In this document: piece after piece, positions 26,181-34,390 of the stretch
How positions within the stretch are numbered: the stretch's first letter is position 1
Layout: each line of letters opens with the position of its first letter
Source: Verrucomicrobiota bacterium JB024
GTDB lineage: Bacteria > Verrucomicrobiota > Verrucomicrobiia > Opitutales > Cerasicoccaceae
Direction of reading: 5' to 3'
NCBI GenBank assembly: GCA_030673825.1
Contig: JAUTCS010000145.1
Span: 19,313-83,312 of the forward strand
DNA length: 64,000 bases
The notes under the pieces: generated by a model
What the model was told of the DNA's origin: nothing
The model's input: only the letters and a program-made list of their open reading frames with translations
Database searches by the model: none
Made by a program: the position numbers and the translations under genes

Positions 26181-27317
26181 ATGGATATTGACGCGTACGC
26201 AATCCTACTGCTCTTTGGCGGGCTGGCGGTAGCCTTTACCCTGACACTGGCAACCACGTACGCGCTCAGGCAGCACGCGGAGCGGCTGGGCCTGATCGAC
26301 ACCCCCGACCACCGCAAGATCCACAGTACCCCGATCCCGCGCATCGGCGGGCTGGGTATCTTCGCCGGGCTGATGGGCGCGCTGCTCTATTACTCCCTGG
26401 TGCGGCAATTCTGGCCTGCGGACTTCCGGGCTATGCCCATGCCTAATATCTACTTCATGACGGGGGGCATCGTGATCGCCGTAACGGGGCTGGTGGACGA
26501 CTTCCGTGGCATCAGTTTCCGGCAGAAGCTGGTCGCCCAGTGCCTGATCGCCGTCTATATCATCCTGGCCGGCTACCGGCTGGAGCTGGATTTCTGGATT
26601 TTTCCGGGGTATGCCTCGATGGCCTCGATCTCGGTCACCTTCCTGTGGATCATCGGGGTGATCAACGCCGTCAACCTGATCGACGGGATGGACGGACTGG
26701 CCGGGGGCATCTTCATGATTTCCCTCTTCACCCTGACCATCTGCTACTGGCTGCTGGGCAGCACGCTGGACCTGGTCTTCATTTTCTGCCTGACCGGGGC
26801 CGTCCTCGGCTTCCTCACGCTCAATACCCACCCGGCCAAGGTCTTCATGGGCGATACCGGCAGCCTGTTCCTGGGCTACGTCATCGCCTGCTATTCGCTG
26901 AAAACCAGCACGCTCGGGTACAACCATTTCATGTACATGGTGCCGATCCTGGCCGTGGGGCTGCCGGTCTTTGATACGCTCCTGTCCATGACCCGCCGCT
27001 ACCTGCGGGGTCGTCCGGTCTTTTACCCGGACAAGGACCATATGCATCACCGTGTACGCCGGGTCTTCGGCGGCAGCCAGCGGACGGCGGTGTTCCGCCT
27101 GTACTCCATCAACCTCGTGCTCGGGGCCTTCGCCATCCTGCTAAGTCTCTCCAACGACTGGCTGGCGGTGCTCATCCTTTTCCTGGCGGGGGTTTACATC
27201 GTCTATGTGGTCTGGCGGCTGCGCTACCTGCGTATCCGTGAGCTCCTCAAGAAGCGCCACAAACCCCGCCACCGCGGCCTGCTTTCCACCGGCGGCGCGT
27301 TCCCGTACCGCTTCTAG
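26181..27317 (+). CDS. Undecaprenyl-phosphate sugar-1-phosphate transferase (WecA/TagO/MraY family)
   Basis: A 378-residue polytopic membrane enzyme with about ten or eleven helices. Family motifs: DTPDHRKIHSTPIPRIGGLG in the first cytoplasmic loop, VNAVNLIDGMDGLAGG with the catalytic Asp residues, VFMGDTGSLFLGYV, and the HMHHR motif (DHMHHRVRR). It transfers a sugar-1-phosphate, usually GlcNAc-1-P, to undecaprenyl phosphate, starting O-antigen, enterobacterial common antigen or EPS chains. The HxHH motif and length favour WecA/TagO over MraY. The gene is divergent from the PglF-like gene and convergent with the aminotransferase gene. Confidence 0.93.
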   Translation: MDIDAYAILLLFGGLAVAFTLTLATTYALRQHAERLGLIDTPDHRKIHSTPIPRIGGLGIFAGLMGALLYYSLVRQFWPADFRAMPMPNIYFMTGGIVIAVTGLVDDFRGISFRQKLVAQCLIAVYIILAGYRLELDFWIFPGYASMASISVTFLWIIGVINAVNLIDGMDGLAGGIFMISLFTLTICYWLLGSTLDLVFIFCLTGAVLGFLTLNTHPAKVFMGDTGSLFLGYVIACYSLKTSTLGYNHFMYMVPILAVGLPVFDTLLSMTRRYLRGRPVFYPDKDHMHHRVRRVFGGSQRTAVFRLYSINLVLGAFAILLSLSNDWLAVLILFLAGVYIVYVVWRLRYLRIRELLKKRHKPRHRGLLSTGGAFPYRF

Positions 27318-27347
27318 GCAGGACGTGCCCTACCGGGAGTCGGACGC

Positions 27348-28475
27348 TCAGCGCCCGAAAACCTTCTCCACGCAACGGCAGACGCGCTCCTGCTGCGCTT
27401 CCGTCAACTGGCTGGGAAGGCTCAGGCCGGTCGAGGCGAGCTCCTCGGCCACCTCGCCCCCGTAGCTGCGACAATGCGCGAAGCAGGGCTGCGTGTGCAG
27501 GGGCCGCCAGAGCGGACGGGCCTCGATATTCTCTGCCTCAAGGGCGTCGAGGAGCTGTCCGCTGGTCAGCCCGGAAGCGCCAGCATCGATCAGCAGGGAG
27601 CTGAGCCAGCGCGTGCCGGTACCGCCCGGGGTCTCGGGCATGAACGTCACCCCCGGCAGCCCACCCAGCCGCTCGACGTAACGGGCGAAAACCTCCCGGC
27701 GGCGGGCGACCTTGCCCGGCAGAGCCCGGAGCTGCGAGAGGCCGAGAGCGGCCAGCAGATTGCTCAGGCGGTAATTGTAGCCGACCTCCCGGTGCAGGTA
27801 CTCGCGCCCCGGCTCGCGGGCCTGGGTGGAGAGATACCGGACCCGCGCGGCCAGTGCGGCCTCGTCGGTCAGGAGCATCCCCCCGCCCGAGCAGGTGATG
27901 ATCTTGTTGCCGTTAAACGATAAAACCGCCGCCCGGCCAAAGGAACCGGCGGCACGGCCCCGGTAGGTCGCCCCCAGCGCCTCGGCCGCATCCTCGACCA
28001 GCGGCACGCCGTAGCGCGTGCACAGCTCGCCGATCGCCGCCATATCCGCGCACTGGCCGTAAGCCTGCACAACCTCGACCGCCGCCGGCAGGGCCCCCGC
28101 GGCATCGGCCTCGCGCAGGGCGTCCTCAAGACGCTGCGGGTCCATGTTCCAGCTGGAGCGCTCCGAATCGATGAAAACCGGCTCTGCCCCGCAGTAGACC
28201 ACGGCGTTGGCCGAGGCGGCAAAGCTCAGGCTGGAGCAGAACACGCGGTCCCCCGGACCGACTCCCACCTCCTTCAGTGCCAAGTGCAGCGCGGCGGTGC
28301 CGGAAGCCAGCGCGACCGCGTGCCCCACACCGGTCTGGCGGCACATTTCCGCCTCGAACGCCGCCAGCGCAGGGCCTACCGGGGCGATCCAGTTACTGCG
28401 GAAGGCATCCGTCAGGGCGACCAGATCGGCCTCGGACATGTCCGGCGGGGAGAGGTAAATGCGCTCGGCGCTCAT
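27348..28475 (-). CDS. PglE-like UDP-4-amino-sugar aminotransferase (DegT/DnrJ/EryC1 family)
   Basis: A 375-residue PLP enzyme. The Schiff-base lysine is Lys191 in SFNGNKIITCSGGGML, the PLP-ring Asp is in VEDAAEALGA, and the N-terminus reads YLSPPDMSEADL. The run STQAREPGREYLHREVGYNY, the RWLS segment, IEARPLWRPLH and the closing GLSLPSQL all follow Campylobacter PglE closely, so a UDP-4-keto-GlcNAc substrate is more likely than a dTDP sugar. It would act on the product of the PglF-like enzyme. Small gap (30 bp) to the convergent WecA-like gene. Confidence 0.9.
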   Translation of the reverse strand: MSAERIYLSPPDMSEADLVALTDAFRSNWIAPVGPALAAFEAEMCRQTGVGHAVALASGTAALHLALKEVGVGPGDRVFCSSLSFAASANAVVYCGAEPVFIDSERSSWNMDPQRLEDALREADAAGALPAAVEVVQAYGQCADMAAIGELCTRYGVPLVEDAAEALGATYRGRAAGSFGRAAVLSFNGNKIITCSGGGMLLTDEAALAARVRYLSTQAREPGREYLHREVGYNYRLSNLLAALGLSQLRALPGKVARRREVFARYVERLGGLPGVTFMPETPGGTGTRWLSSLLIDAGASGLTSGQLLDALEAENIEARPLWRPLHTQPCFAHCRSYGGEVAEELASTGLSLPSQLTEAQQERVCRCVEKVFGR

Positions 28476-28558
28476 GGTTTGGGTTACGCTTGAAAAAAAG
28501 GGGAACGAACCTTAGCGTATTTCCCCTGTCCCCTAACTCAAACCCTTTCCTGTCCCGT

Positions 28559-29287
28559 ATGAAAAAGATCCTCATCACTCTCGCCGCCGTCATCGCCGTG
28601 ACGCTCGTCGGCGTGATCATCCGCCAGGAATTCTTTTACCACCCGAAGATCACGCTGACCGAGCCCTTGGAAAACGTCATCTCGGCAGACCTGCCCGGCT
28701 GGACCAGTGAGGACCTGCCCCTGGCCAACTCACCCGAAATGCAGGAACGCACGGAGGACATCCTGAATTTTGAAGAGGCCCTCTACCGTGTCTACAAGCA
28801 GGGCGACCGCGAGATCGGCGTGTACGTGGCCTACTGGAAGCCCAAGCAAATGCCCGTGCGTATGGTCGAGGCTCACACCCCCGACATCTGCTGGGTGCAC
28901 AACGGCTGGAAGCGCCGAGAGATGGAACCCGGCGTCCCCATGGCTGTCGGCGAGACGGAGCTGTTCCCGGCCGAATACCGCGCCTACAACACCCAGGACG
29001 GCGGCCCCCTGACCTACGTTTACTACTGGCACACCGTGGGCGACACCCTCTACGTCAACCGCAGCACCAAGCTCGGGACCTGGGACCGCCTCGACCCGAT
29101 CAAGACCATCTTCCGCTACGGGCTCGACCAGATGCAGGAGCAGTTCTTTATCCGCATCTCCAGCAACAAGCCCTTCGGCGACCTTTTCCAGGTCGATCCC
29201 GGCATGCGCGAGCTCATGCAGGAGCTGGCCGACCTGACCCTGGCCCCGCCTCCGCCGCCTCCCGTCGGTCAGCCGAGCGCGACCTGA
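28559..29287 (+). CDS. EpsI family protein (exosortase-associated)
   Basis: A 242-residue protein with one N-terminal membrane helix (about 3-22). The key segment HTPDICWVHNGW (106-117) contains Cys111 and corresponds to the HSPxxCxPxxGW block of EpsI (DUF3485) proteins. VYVAYWKP before it and TYVYYWHTVGD after it fit the family. In many bacteria EpsI is fused to or next to an exosortase in EPS loci; here no exosortase is in the window. The C-terminus is Pro-rich. Start chosen at ATG 28559; the longer frame reads into the neighbouring gene's shadow. Confidence 0.85.
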   Translation: MKKILITLAAVIAVTLVGVIIRQEFFYHPKITLTEPLENVISADLPGWTSEDLPLANSPEMQERTEDILNFEEALYRVYKQGDREIGVYVAYWKPKQMPVRMVEAHTPDICWVHNGWKRREMEPGVPMAVGETELFPAEYRAYNTQDGGPLTYVYYWHTVGDTLYVNRSTKLGTWDRLDPIKTIFRYGLDQMQEQFFIRISSNKPFGDLFQVDPGMRELMQELADLTLAPPPPPPVGQPSAT

Positions 29288-29332
29288 GCCAGGATATTTA
29301 ACAGGGACGCCAGAAAGTGGCGCGAATCGGGA

Positions 29333-29917
29333 TCATTTCCCCGCCTGCTGGCAGCAGCCATAGCGGAAACACGAGACCATGTGGTCGTTGACCATGCCCA
29401 CGGCCTGCATGAAGGCGTAGATGATGGTCGAGCCCACGAACTTGAAGCCCCGCTTCTTCAAATCGCGACTGATGGTGTCCGACAGTGGCGTCTTCGCCGG
29501 GATCTGGCTCAGCTCGGTCCAACCGTTCACGATGGGCTTGCCGTCCACATAGCGCCACAGAAACGCGTCGAGCGGGCCCTCCTGCTCCACCAGCTCGAGG
29601 TAGGCGCGAGCGTTGGTGATGGCTGAGTTGACCTTGAGCCGGTTGCGGATGATCCCGGGGTTTTGCAACAGCGCTTCGACCTTCCGCTGGTCGAAGCGCA
29701 CGAGCTTCTCGGGGACAAAATCCGCAAAGGCGGCGTGCATCGACTCACGCTTGGCCAGGATGGTGGACCAGCTCAGCCCGGCCTGCATCCCCTCCAGCTG
29801 GAGCATCTGGAACAGGTGCAGGTCGTCGTGCACGGGCACGCCCCACTCCTCGTCATGGTACGCACGCTCAAGCTCGCCGTGTTCAGCCCAGCCACACCGG
29901 ATGATCTCCTTCGCCAT
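29333..29917 (-). CDS. tag: DNA-3-methyladenine glycosylase I
   Basis: A 194-residue enzyme that removes 3-methyladenine from alkylated DNA. The N-terminus RCGWAEHGELERAYHDEEWG carries the zinc ligands Cys8 and His21 with the same spacing as E. coli Tag, and the other two ligands are in NDHMVSCFRYGCC. The catalytic-pocket segments LEGMQAGLSWSTILAKRES and GTPLSDTIS-like KTPLSDTISRDLKKRGFKFV are present. It has nothing to do with the polysaccharide genes around it. Convergent with the EpsI gene, 45 bp between stops. Confidence 0.96.
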   Translation of the reverse strand: MAKEIIRCGWAEHGELERAYHDEEWGVPVHDDLHLFQMLQLEGMQAGLSWSTILAKRESMHAAFADFVPEKLVRFDQRKVEALLQNPGIIRNRLKVNSAITNARAYLELVEQEGPLDAFLWRYVDGKPIVNGWTELSQIPAKTPLSDTISRDLKKRGFKFVGSTIIYAFMQAVGMVNDHMVSCFRYGCCQQAGK

Positions 29918-29971
29918 AGTGCCCGCAGCCTAGCACAACCGCCCGCTGCGTCAACTGCCAGAGCCCCTACT

Positions 29972-30060
29972 CGTCGCGGTGCGACGAAACAGCGTTAGCC
30001 GCGGGTTTCAACCCACGGTTCACCCGACCGGGAAGAATGTCACGTCGCGTAGCGACGTTT
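29972..30060. repeat. Composite palindromic intergenic repeat
   Basis: Three hairpins in 89 bp: TCGTCGC-GGT-GCGACGA (29972-29988), a GGGTTTCAACCC-type palindrome near 30003-30017, and ACGTCGC-GTA-GCGACGT (30043-30059). The outer hairpins share a CGTCGC/GCGACG stem. The element lies in the gap 29918-30095, where no gene is visible. It looks like a dispersed REP-type element. Confidence 0.75.
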
Positions 30061-30095
30061 CTACCTGCGCCCATCCAGCCTCTCGAAAACGAGCC

Positions 30096-30716
30096 CTAGC
30101 GCCCGTCGCGTTCGTCCATCTGCGGTTCATTTCCCATGAACTCGGACATCGTGGCTTCGCCCTCGGCGGAAATCCCCCGGCGGCACAGCACGGCCTCGAC
30201 CGTCATGGCGATGATTTTCAGGTCCAGCCAGAAGCTGCGGTGGTCCACGTACCACACGTCCAGCTTGAAACGTTCGGGCCAGGAAACCGCGTTGCGGCCC
30301 TTGACCTGCGCCCAGCCGGTCAGGCCGGGCCGGACGTCGTGACGGCGCGCCTGCTCGGGCGAATAGCGCGGCAGGTAGCGCACCAGCAGCGGGCGCGGCC
30401 CGACCAGGCTCATCTCGCCCCGCAGGATATTGATCAGCTCGGGCAGCTCGTCCAGGCTGGTCGAGCGCAGGAAACGCCCGTAGCGCCCCAGCCGCTGCTC
30501 GTCGGGGAGCAGCTCACCGTCGGGTCCGCGGGCGTCGCTCATCGTACGCAGCTTGATCAGCCGAAAGACCTTCCCGTGCAGCCCGGGCCGCTCCTGCCGG
30601 AAGAACACCGGACGCCCCAGCTTCACCCACGAGACCAGGCACAGCACAAGCAGCAGCGGCCACAAGACCAGCAGCGCCAGCGCCGAAACCACGATATCGA
30701 AGAGCCGTTTGAGCAT
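30096..30716 (-). CDS. PglC-like phosphoglycosyl transferase (bacterial sugar transferase)
   Basis: A 206-residue monotopic membrane transferase of the small PglC size class. One hydrophobic N-terminal helix (about 1-27) is followed by the conserved core: [30 protein letters not shown], the catalytic Asp-Glu pair in [14 protein letters not shown], and [12 protein letters not shown] then [14 protein letters not shown]. It moves a sugar-1-phosphate from a UDP-sugar to undecaprenyl phosphate. With the PglF- and PglE-like genes nearby, a diacetamido-trideoxy sugar is a reasonable substrate. Start at MLKRLFDI (30716); the upstream frame lacks family similarity. Confidence 0.92.
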   Translation of the reverse strand: MLKRLFDIVVSALALLVLWPLLLVLCLVSWVKLGRPVFFRQERPGLHGKVFRLIKLRTMSDARGPDGELLPDEQRLGRYGRFLRSTSLDELPELINILRGEMSLVGPRPLLVRYLPRYSPEQARRHDVRPGLTGWAQVKGRNAVSWPERFKLDVWYVDHRSFWLDLKIIAMTVEAVLCRRGISAEGEATMSEFMGNEPQMDERDGR

Positions 30717-30839
30717 GGGTAAACGCGGGAAATGCTCGCAGGATTTGCCCGCCGCAACAAGCCGAAGCTCACCGCAGGCTGCATTTTCCCAGAGCCGAGA
30801 GGCACGGGTAAAGCGTTTCACTAAGCAAGGCTGACGAGC

Positions 30840-31982
30840 CTACTGCTGGAGCTCCCGGACAAACCCGTACACCTCCTCGAAGGCCCGGTCGCGCATCGCC
30901 ACCAGCTCCCCGTAGATTTTCGCAGCCTGGGCACGCTTTTCCCGCACGGCCTCGGGGGTGATTCGCGCCACGGTCTCACGGACGGCCTCGGCCCGGGGCT
31001 TATCCGGATCGATCCGCCACCCGGCCCCCTGGAGCAGGTCCCAGTTGTCCCCCCCGGCGCTGCCGTGATAGAGGATGGCCCCGCCGCCGGAAACCGCGCT
31101 GACCGCTTTGGACGGCACGCACACGTGGTCCCAGCGGGGCTTGAGCGTGATCACATGCACGTCCACATAGGCCATCTGGCCGTGCGGCACGCTGTCAAAC
31201 TCCTCCACCACCGGAAAATCCCGGGCAAACTCCCGCAGCCGTTTCCCGTGGACGCCGTAGCTGGCCAGGATAAACCGGTGCCGCGCCGGATCGAGCGCGC
31301 GGATCGTCTCCTGCACGAACTCCAGGTCGTGCGCCTCGCCGATATTGCCGACGTAGCCCCAGACGATCTTGTCCCCTTGAGCCCAGGGCGGGCGCTGCGG
31401 GTCGGCCTGCGGGCGGGAGACCCCGGCAGGCAGCACCGCTGTCCGCGCGATCGGCCCGTAACATCCCAGCAGGTGATCGCGTTGCCGGGGGCCCAGGGCG
31501 AGCAGCGCGTCGGGTCGCCGTCCATAGACCTGCCGGCGCAGCCAGCGAAAAACCGGGTGCCCCTCGGAGACGAGCCCCGCCGAGCAGAAAGCCTCAGGGT
31601 ACAAGTCCATCGTCCAGTAGATCCAGGGCCGCCGGGAGCCACCCAGCAGGCGGGCCGCCCAGAAATTCAACAGCGGCGGGTCGCTCATGACGATGAACGG
31701 TCCCTTGCCCAGGGCGCGGGCCCGTCGCACCATGCGCCGGCCTTCCCACAGGCTGGAAAACAGCCGCCGCAGCTTGTGCTTGCCGTCATAGACGGCGGGG
31801 AGCCGGTGGACCGTGCCGTGCACCTCGCCCTCGGGCATGGCCCCGCCGGCGTAGCGGGCCTCGACTGTCACGACATGTACCTCGACGCCCCGCTGGCGCA
31901 AGTAGCCCGCCAGCTCGTTGGCGCAGTGGCCGGTCATCCCCGGTCCGGGTGGATAATTGCGGTTGAGGATCGTGCAGTGCAT
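30840..31982 (-). CDS. Glycosyltransferase, GT4-like
   Basis: A 380-residue GT-B glycosyltransferase. The N-terminus has MHCTILNRNYPPGPGMTGHC with the glycine-rich acceptor-side loop, a middle hinge, and a C-terminal nucleotide-sugar domain with IVWGYVGNIGEAHDLEFVQE. The final Glu motif is less clear (VCVPSKAVSAVSGG, GAILYHG). Such enzymes add sugars to lipid-linked oligosaccharides on the cytoplasmic side. It lies 123 bp upstream (same strand) of the PglC-like gene, and would probably add the next sugar. Donor unknown. Confidence 0.85.
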   Translation of the reverse strand: MHCTILNRNYPPGPGMTGHCANELAGYLRQRGVEVHVVTVEARYAGGAMPEGEVHGTVHRLPAVYDGKHKLRRLFSSLWEGRRMVRRARALGKGPFIVMSDPPLLNFWAARLLGGSRRPWIYWTMDLYPEAFCSAGLVSEGHPVFRWLRRQVYGRRPDALLALGPRQRDHLLGCYGPIARTAVLPAGVSRPQADPQRPPWAQGDKIVWGYVGNIGEAHDLEFVQETIRALDPARHRFILASYGVHGKRLREFARDFPVVEEFDSVPHGQMAYVDVHVITLKPRWDHVCVPSKAVSAVSGGGAILYHGSAGGDNWDLLQGAGWRIDPDKPRAEAVRETVARITPEAVREKRAQAAKIYGELVAMRDRAFEEVYGFVRELQQ

Positions 31983-32156
31983 GGCGTGGCGCGTGAGAAG
32001 CCAAAACCGGTTTTACAACGGTAAAACGGCCCCCGGTCGATGCAAAAACACCCTAGCCGCTCTGGAAACAGGCCAAGATTCACGAAGGACACCCGCCCGA
32101 CACAAGCTTCACTAATCTGTCGCTTAAAACCTCCTGCTCACCCGGCCCCAAGCCTT

Positions 32157-33038
32157 TTATAGCGGTCGCTCCAACAGCGTCTTTAAGTACTCCCCGTAGG
32201 AGGAGCTGCCCATGCGCACGATCTGGCGGCGCAGGGTGTCTTCGCCGATCCAACCCTGATGGTAAGCGATTTCCTCCAGACAGGCGATTTTCAGGCCCTG
32301 GCGTTTCTCGATCGTCTCGACAAAGGTGCCCGCCGCCAGCAGGTCGGCGTGCGTGCCCGAGTCCAGCCAGGCCGTGCCCCGCCCGAGCTGTTCGACGTGC
32401 AGCTCGCCCGCCGCCAGGTAAAGCCGGTTCAGGTCCGTGATCTCCAGTTCCCCCCGGGCCGAGGGCTGGAGCGTCTGCGCCAGCGCCACCGCCTGATCGT
32501 CATAAAAGTACAGCCCCGGCACCGCGAAGTTCGAGCGCGGTCTCGCCGGTTTTTCCTCCAGCGAGCGCACTTCGCCGCCGGGCCCCAACTCCACCACGCC
32601 GTAAGCCCGCGGGTCGGCCACTCGAGTGGCGAAGATCGTCGCCCCCGCCGTCCGCGCCGCCGCCCGCCGGACGATCCCGATCAGGTCGTGGCCGTAAAAC
32701 AGGTTGTCCCCCAGCACCAGAGCCGAAGGCGCCCCGGCCAGAAAGTCCGCCCCGATAAGAAACGCCTCGGCCAGCCCACCCGGCTCGGTCTGCTCAGCGT
32801 AGGAGAGGCTCAGCCCGAACGCCGCCCCGTCCCCCAGCAGCCGCTCGAACAGCGGGCGGTCCTGCGGGGTGGTGATGACGAGGATCTCCCGGATGCCCGC
32901 GAACATCAGCACCGACAGCGGGTAGTAGATCATCGGCTTGTCGTGGACGGGCTGGAGCTGCTTGCTCACGGCCAGGGTCAGCGGGTACAGCCGCGTCCCC
33001 TCGCCTCCGGCCAGCACGATGCCTTTTCTCGCTTTCAT
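32157..33038 (-). CDS. rmlA: Glucose-1-phosphate thymidylyltransferase
   Basis: A 293-residue enzyme making dTDP-glucose from dTTP and glucose-1-phosphate. Landmarks: GIVLAGGEGTRLYPLTLAVS at the N-terminus, KQLQPVHDKPMIYYPLSVLM, LVLGDNLFYGHDL and AWLDSGTHADLL. Length is as in E. coli RmlA (about 290). It is followed on the same strand at some distance by other polysaccharide genes, and rmlB lies upstream, separated by a 239-bp repeat-filled gap. rmlC and rmlD are not in the window, so the final dTDP-sugar cannot be stated. Confidence 0.96.
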   Translation of the reverse strand: MKARKGIVLAGGEGTRLYPLTLAVSKQLQPVHDKPMIYYPLSVLMFAGIREILVITTPQDRPLFERLLGDGAAFGLSLSYAEQTEPGGLAEAFLIGADFLAGAPSALVLGDNLFYGHDLIGIVRRAAARTAGATIFATRVADPRAYGVVELGPGGEVRSLEEKPARPRSNFAVPGLYFYDDQAVALAQTLQPSARGELEITDLNRLYLAAGELHVEQLGRGTAWLDSGTHADLLAAGTFVETIEKRQGLKIACLEEIAYHQGWIGEDTLRRQIVRMGSSSYGEYLKTLLERPL

Positions 33039-33140
33039 GGGTGGATCACCATCCAGACTCGCGCATCCGCCGCCCTTTCACAACAGAAAATGATTCCATT
33101 GCCCCCCGCCGAAACGCACAGTTTTTAAACGTTTGTTTTT

Positions 33141-33256
33141 TTAACCACGGATGACACGGATGGACACGGATCGGAGGGAAATCATCGGCAGATGAAAAAC
33201 GCAGCCCTTTGCTCTCTCTTCTTCTCCTCTTTGCGCCTTTGTGTCTTTGTGGTTAA
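33141..33256. repeat. 116-bp repeat bounded by TTAACCAC and GTGGTTAA
   Basis: The element sits in the gap between rmlB and rmlA (33039-33277). It begins TTAACCACGGATGACACGGA with tandem GACACGGAT-like units (33141-33174) and ends in CTTTGTGTCTTTGTGGTTAA (33237-33256). The 8-bp ends are exact inverted repeats (33141-33148 and 33249-33256). A related sequence occurs at 48.5 kb. No gene is visible in it. Confidence 0.75.
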
Positions 33257-33277
33257 TATAAACCTCCTCCCTCAGCC

Positions 33278-34333
33278 TCAGCCCCGGCCCCGCCGCGTCA
33301 GCGGATCGCCCCGCGCCAGCAGCGCTTCCCACCATGGGCGGTTGTCCAGGTACCAGCGGACGGTCTTGCCCAGGCCGCTCTCGAGGCTCTCCTGCGGACG
33401 CCAGCCCAACTCGGCGGCGGCTTTGGCCGAGTCCATGGCATAACGCAGGTCGTGGCCGGGCCGGTCCTCGACCAAGGTCACCAGCCGCCCGTAGGGCTGG
33501 CCGTCCGCCGCCGGACACAGCTCGTCCAGCAACGCGCACAGCTGCCGCACAAGATCGATATTCCGGCACTCGGCCCCGCCGCCGAGGTTGTAGGTCTCGC
33601 CCACGCGCCCACGCTCCAGCACCGCGCACAGCGCCGCGGCGTGGTCGCCGACGTAGAGCCAGTCGCGGACGTTTTCCCCCGTCCCGTACACCGGGATCGG
33701 CTCGCCGCGGAGGGCCTTGAGCAGGGTCAGCGGGATGAGTTTTTCGGGGAACTGATAGGGGCCGTAGTTGTTCGAGCAGTTGGTCACGATGACCGGCAGG
33801 CCGTAGGTGGCGTGCCAGGCACGGGCGAGGTGGTCCGAAGCGGCCTTGCTCGCGGCATAGGGCGAGCGCGGCGCGTAGGGCGAGCTTTCCGTAAAAGCCG
33901 CCTCCTGCGCCCCGAGCGAGCCGTACACCTCGTCGGTCGAGACGTGGACGAAGCGAAACCGCTCCCGCTCTTCTGCGGCCAACGTCTCAAAATACGCCCG
34001 CGCCTGCTGAAGCAGTTCGCCGGTGCCGACGATGTTCGTCTGGATAAAAGCGCCCGGCCCGTCGATGGAGCGGTCCACATGCGACTCCGCCGCCAGGTGG
34101 ATGACCGCGTCGGGCTTTTCCTGCGCGAAAATCGCCGCCAGAGCCCCGCCGTCGGCGATATCGGCCCGCACCCAGCGGTAGCGGTCGGCGGCGTTGACCA
34201 GTTTCGGGGCCGGTTCGGAGCCCGCGTAGGTGAGCTTGTCTACGTTAACGACGCGGTGCGCCGTCCGCTCCAGAAAGTAGCGAACCAGGTTGGTGCCGAT
34301 GAAACCGCAACCGCCGGTGATGAGGATCGTCAT
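33278..34333 (-). CDS. rmlB: dTDP-glucose 4,6-dehydratase
   Basis: A 351-residue SDR enzyme converting dTDP-glucose to dTDP-4-keto-6-deoxyglucose. The NAD site is [19 protein letters not shown], the family-specific catalytic motif is [10 protein letters not shown], and the YxxxK motif is [29 protein letters not shown] and [18 protein letters not shown] are RmlB signatures. Size is normal. The C-terminal tail is Arg-rich. It sits next to rmlA on the same strand; the later rhamnose genes (rmlC, rmlD) are absent here. Confidence 0.96.
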   Translation of the reverse strand: MTILITGGCGFIGTNLVRYFLERTAHRVVNVDKLTYAGSEPAPKLVNAADRYRWVRADIADGGALAAIFAQEKPDAVIHLAAESHVDRSIDGPGAFIQTNIVGTGELLQQARAYFETLAAEERERFRFVHVSTDEVYGSLGAQEAAFTESSPYAPRSPYAASKAASDHLARAWHATYGLPVIVTNCSNNYGPYQFPEKLIPLTLLKALRGEPIPVYGTGENVRDWLYVGDHAAALCAVLERGRVGETYNLGGGAECRNIDLVRQLCALLDELCPAADGQPYGRLVTLVEDRPGHDLRYAMDSAKAAAELGWRPQESLESGLGKTVRWYLDNRPWWEALLARGDPLTRRGRG

Positions 34334-34390
34334 GGGAGCAAAGCGAGGCAGACGCGCGGGCTGGGGCTCAGGTAAACCCGTTGCGGGCGT

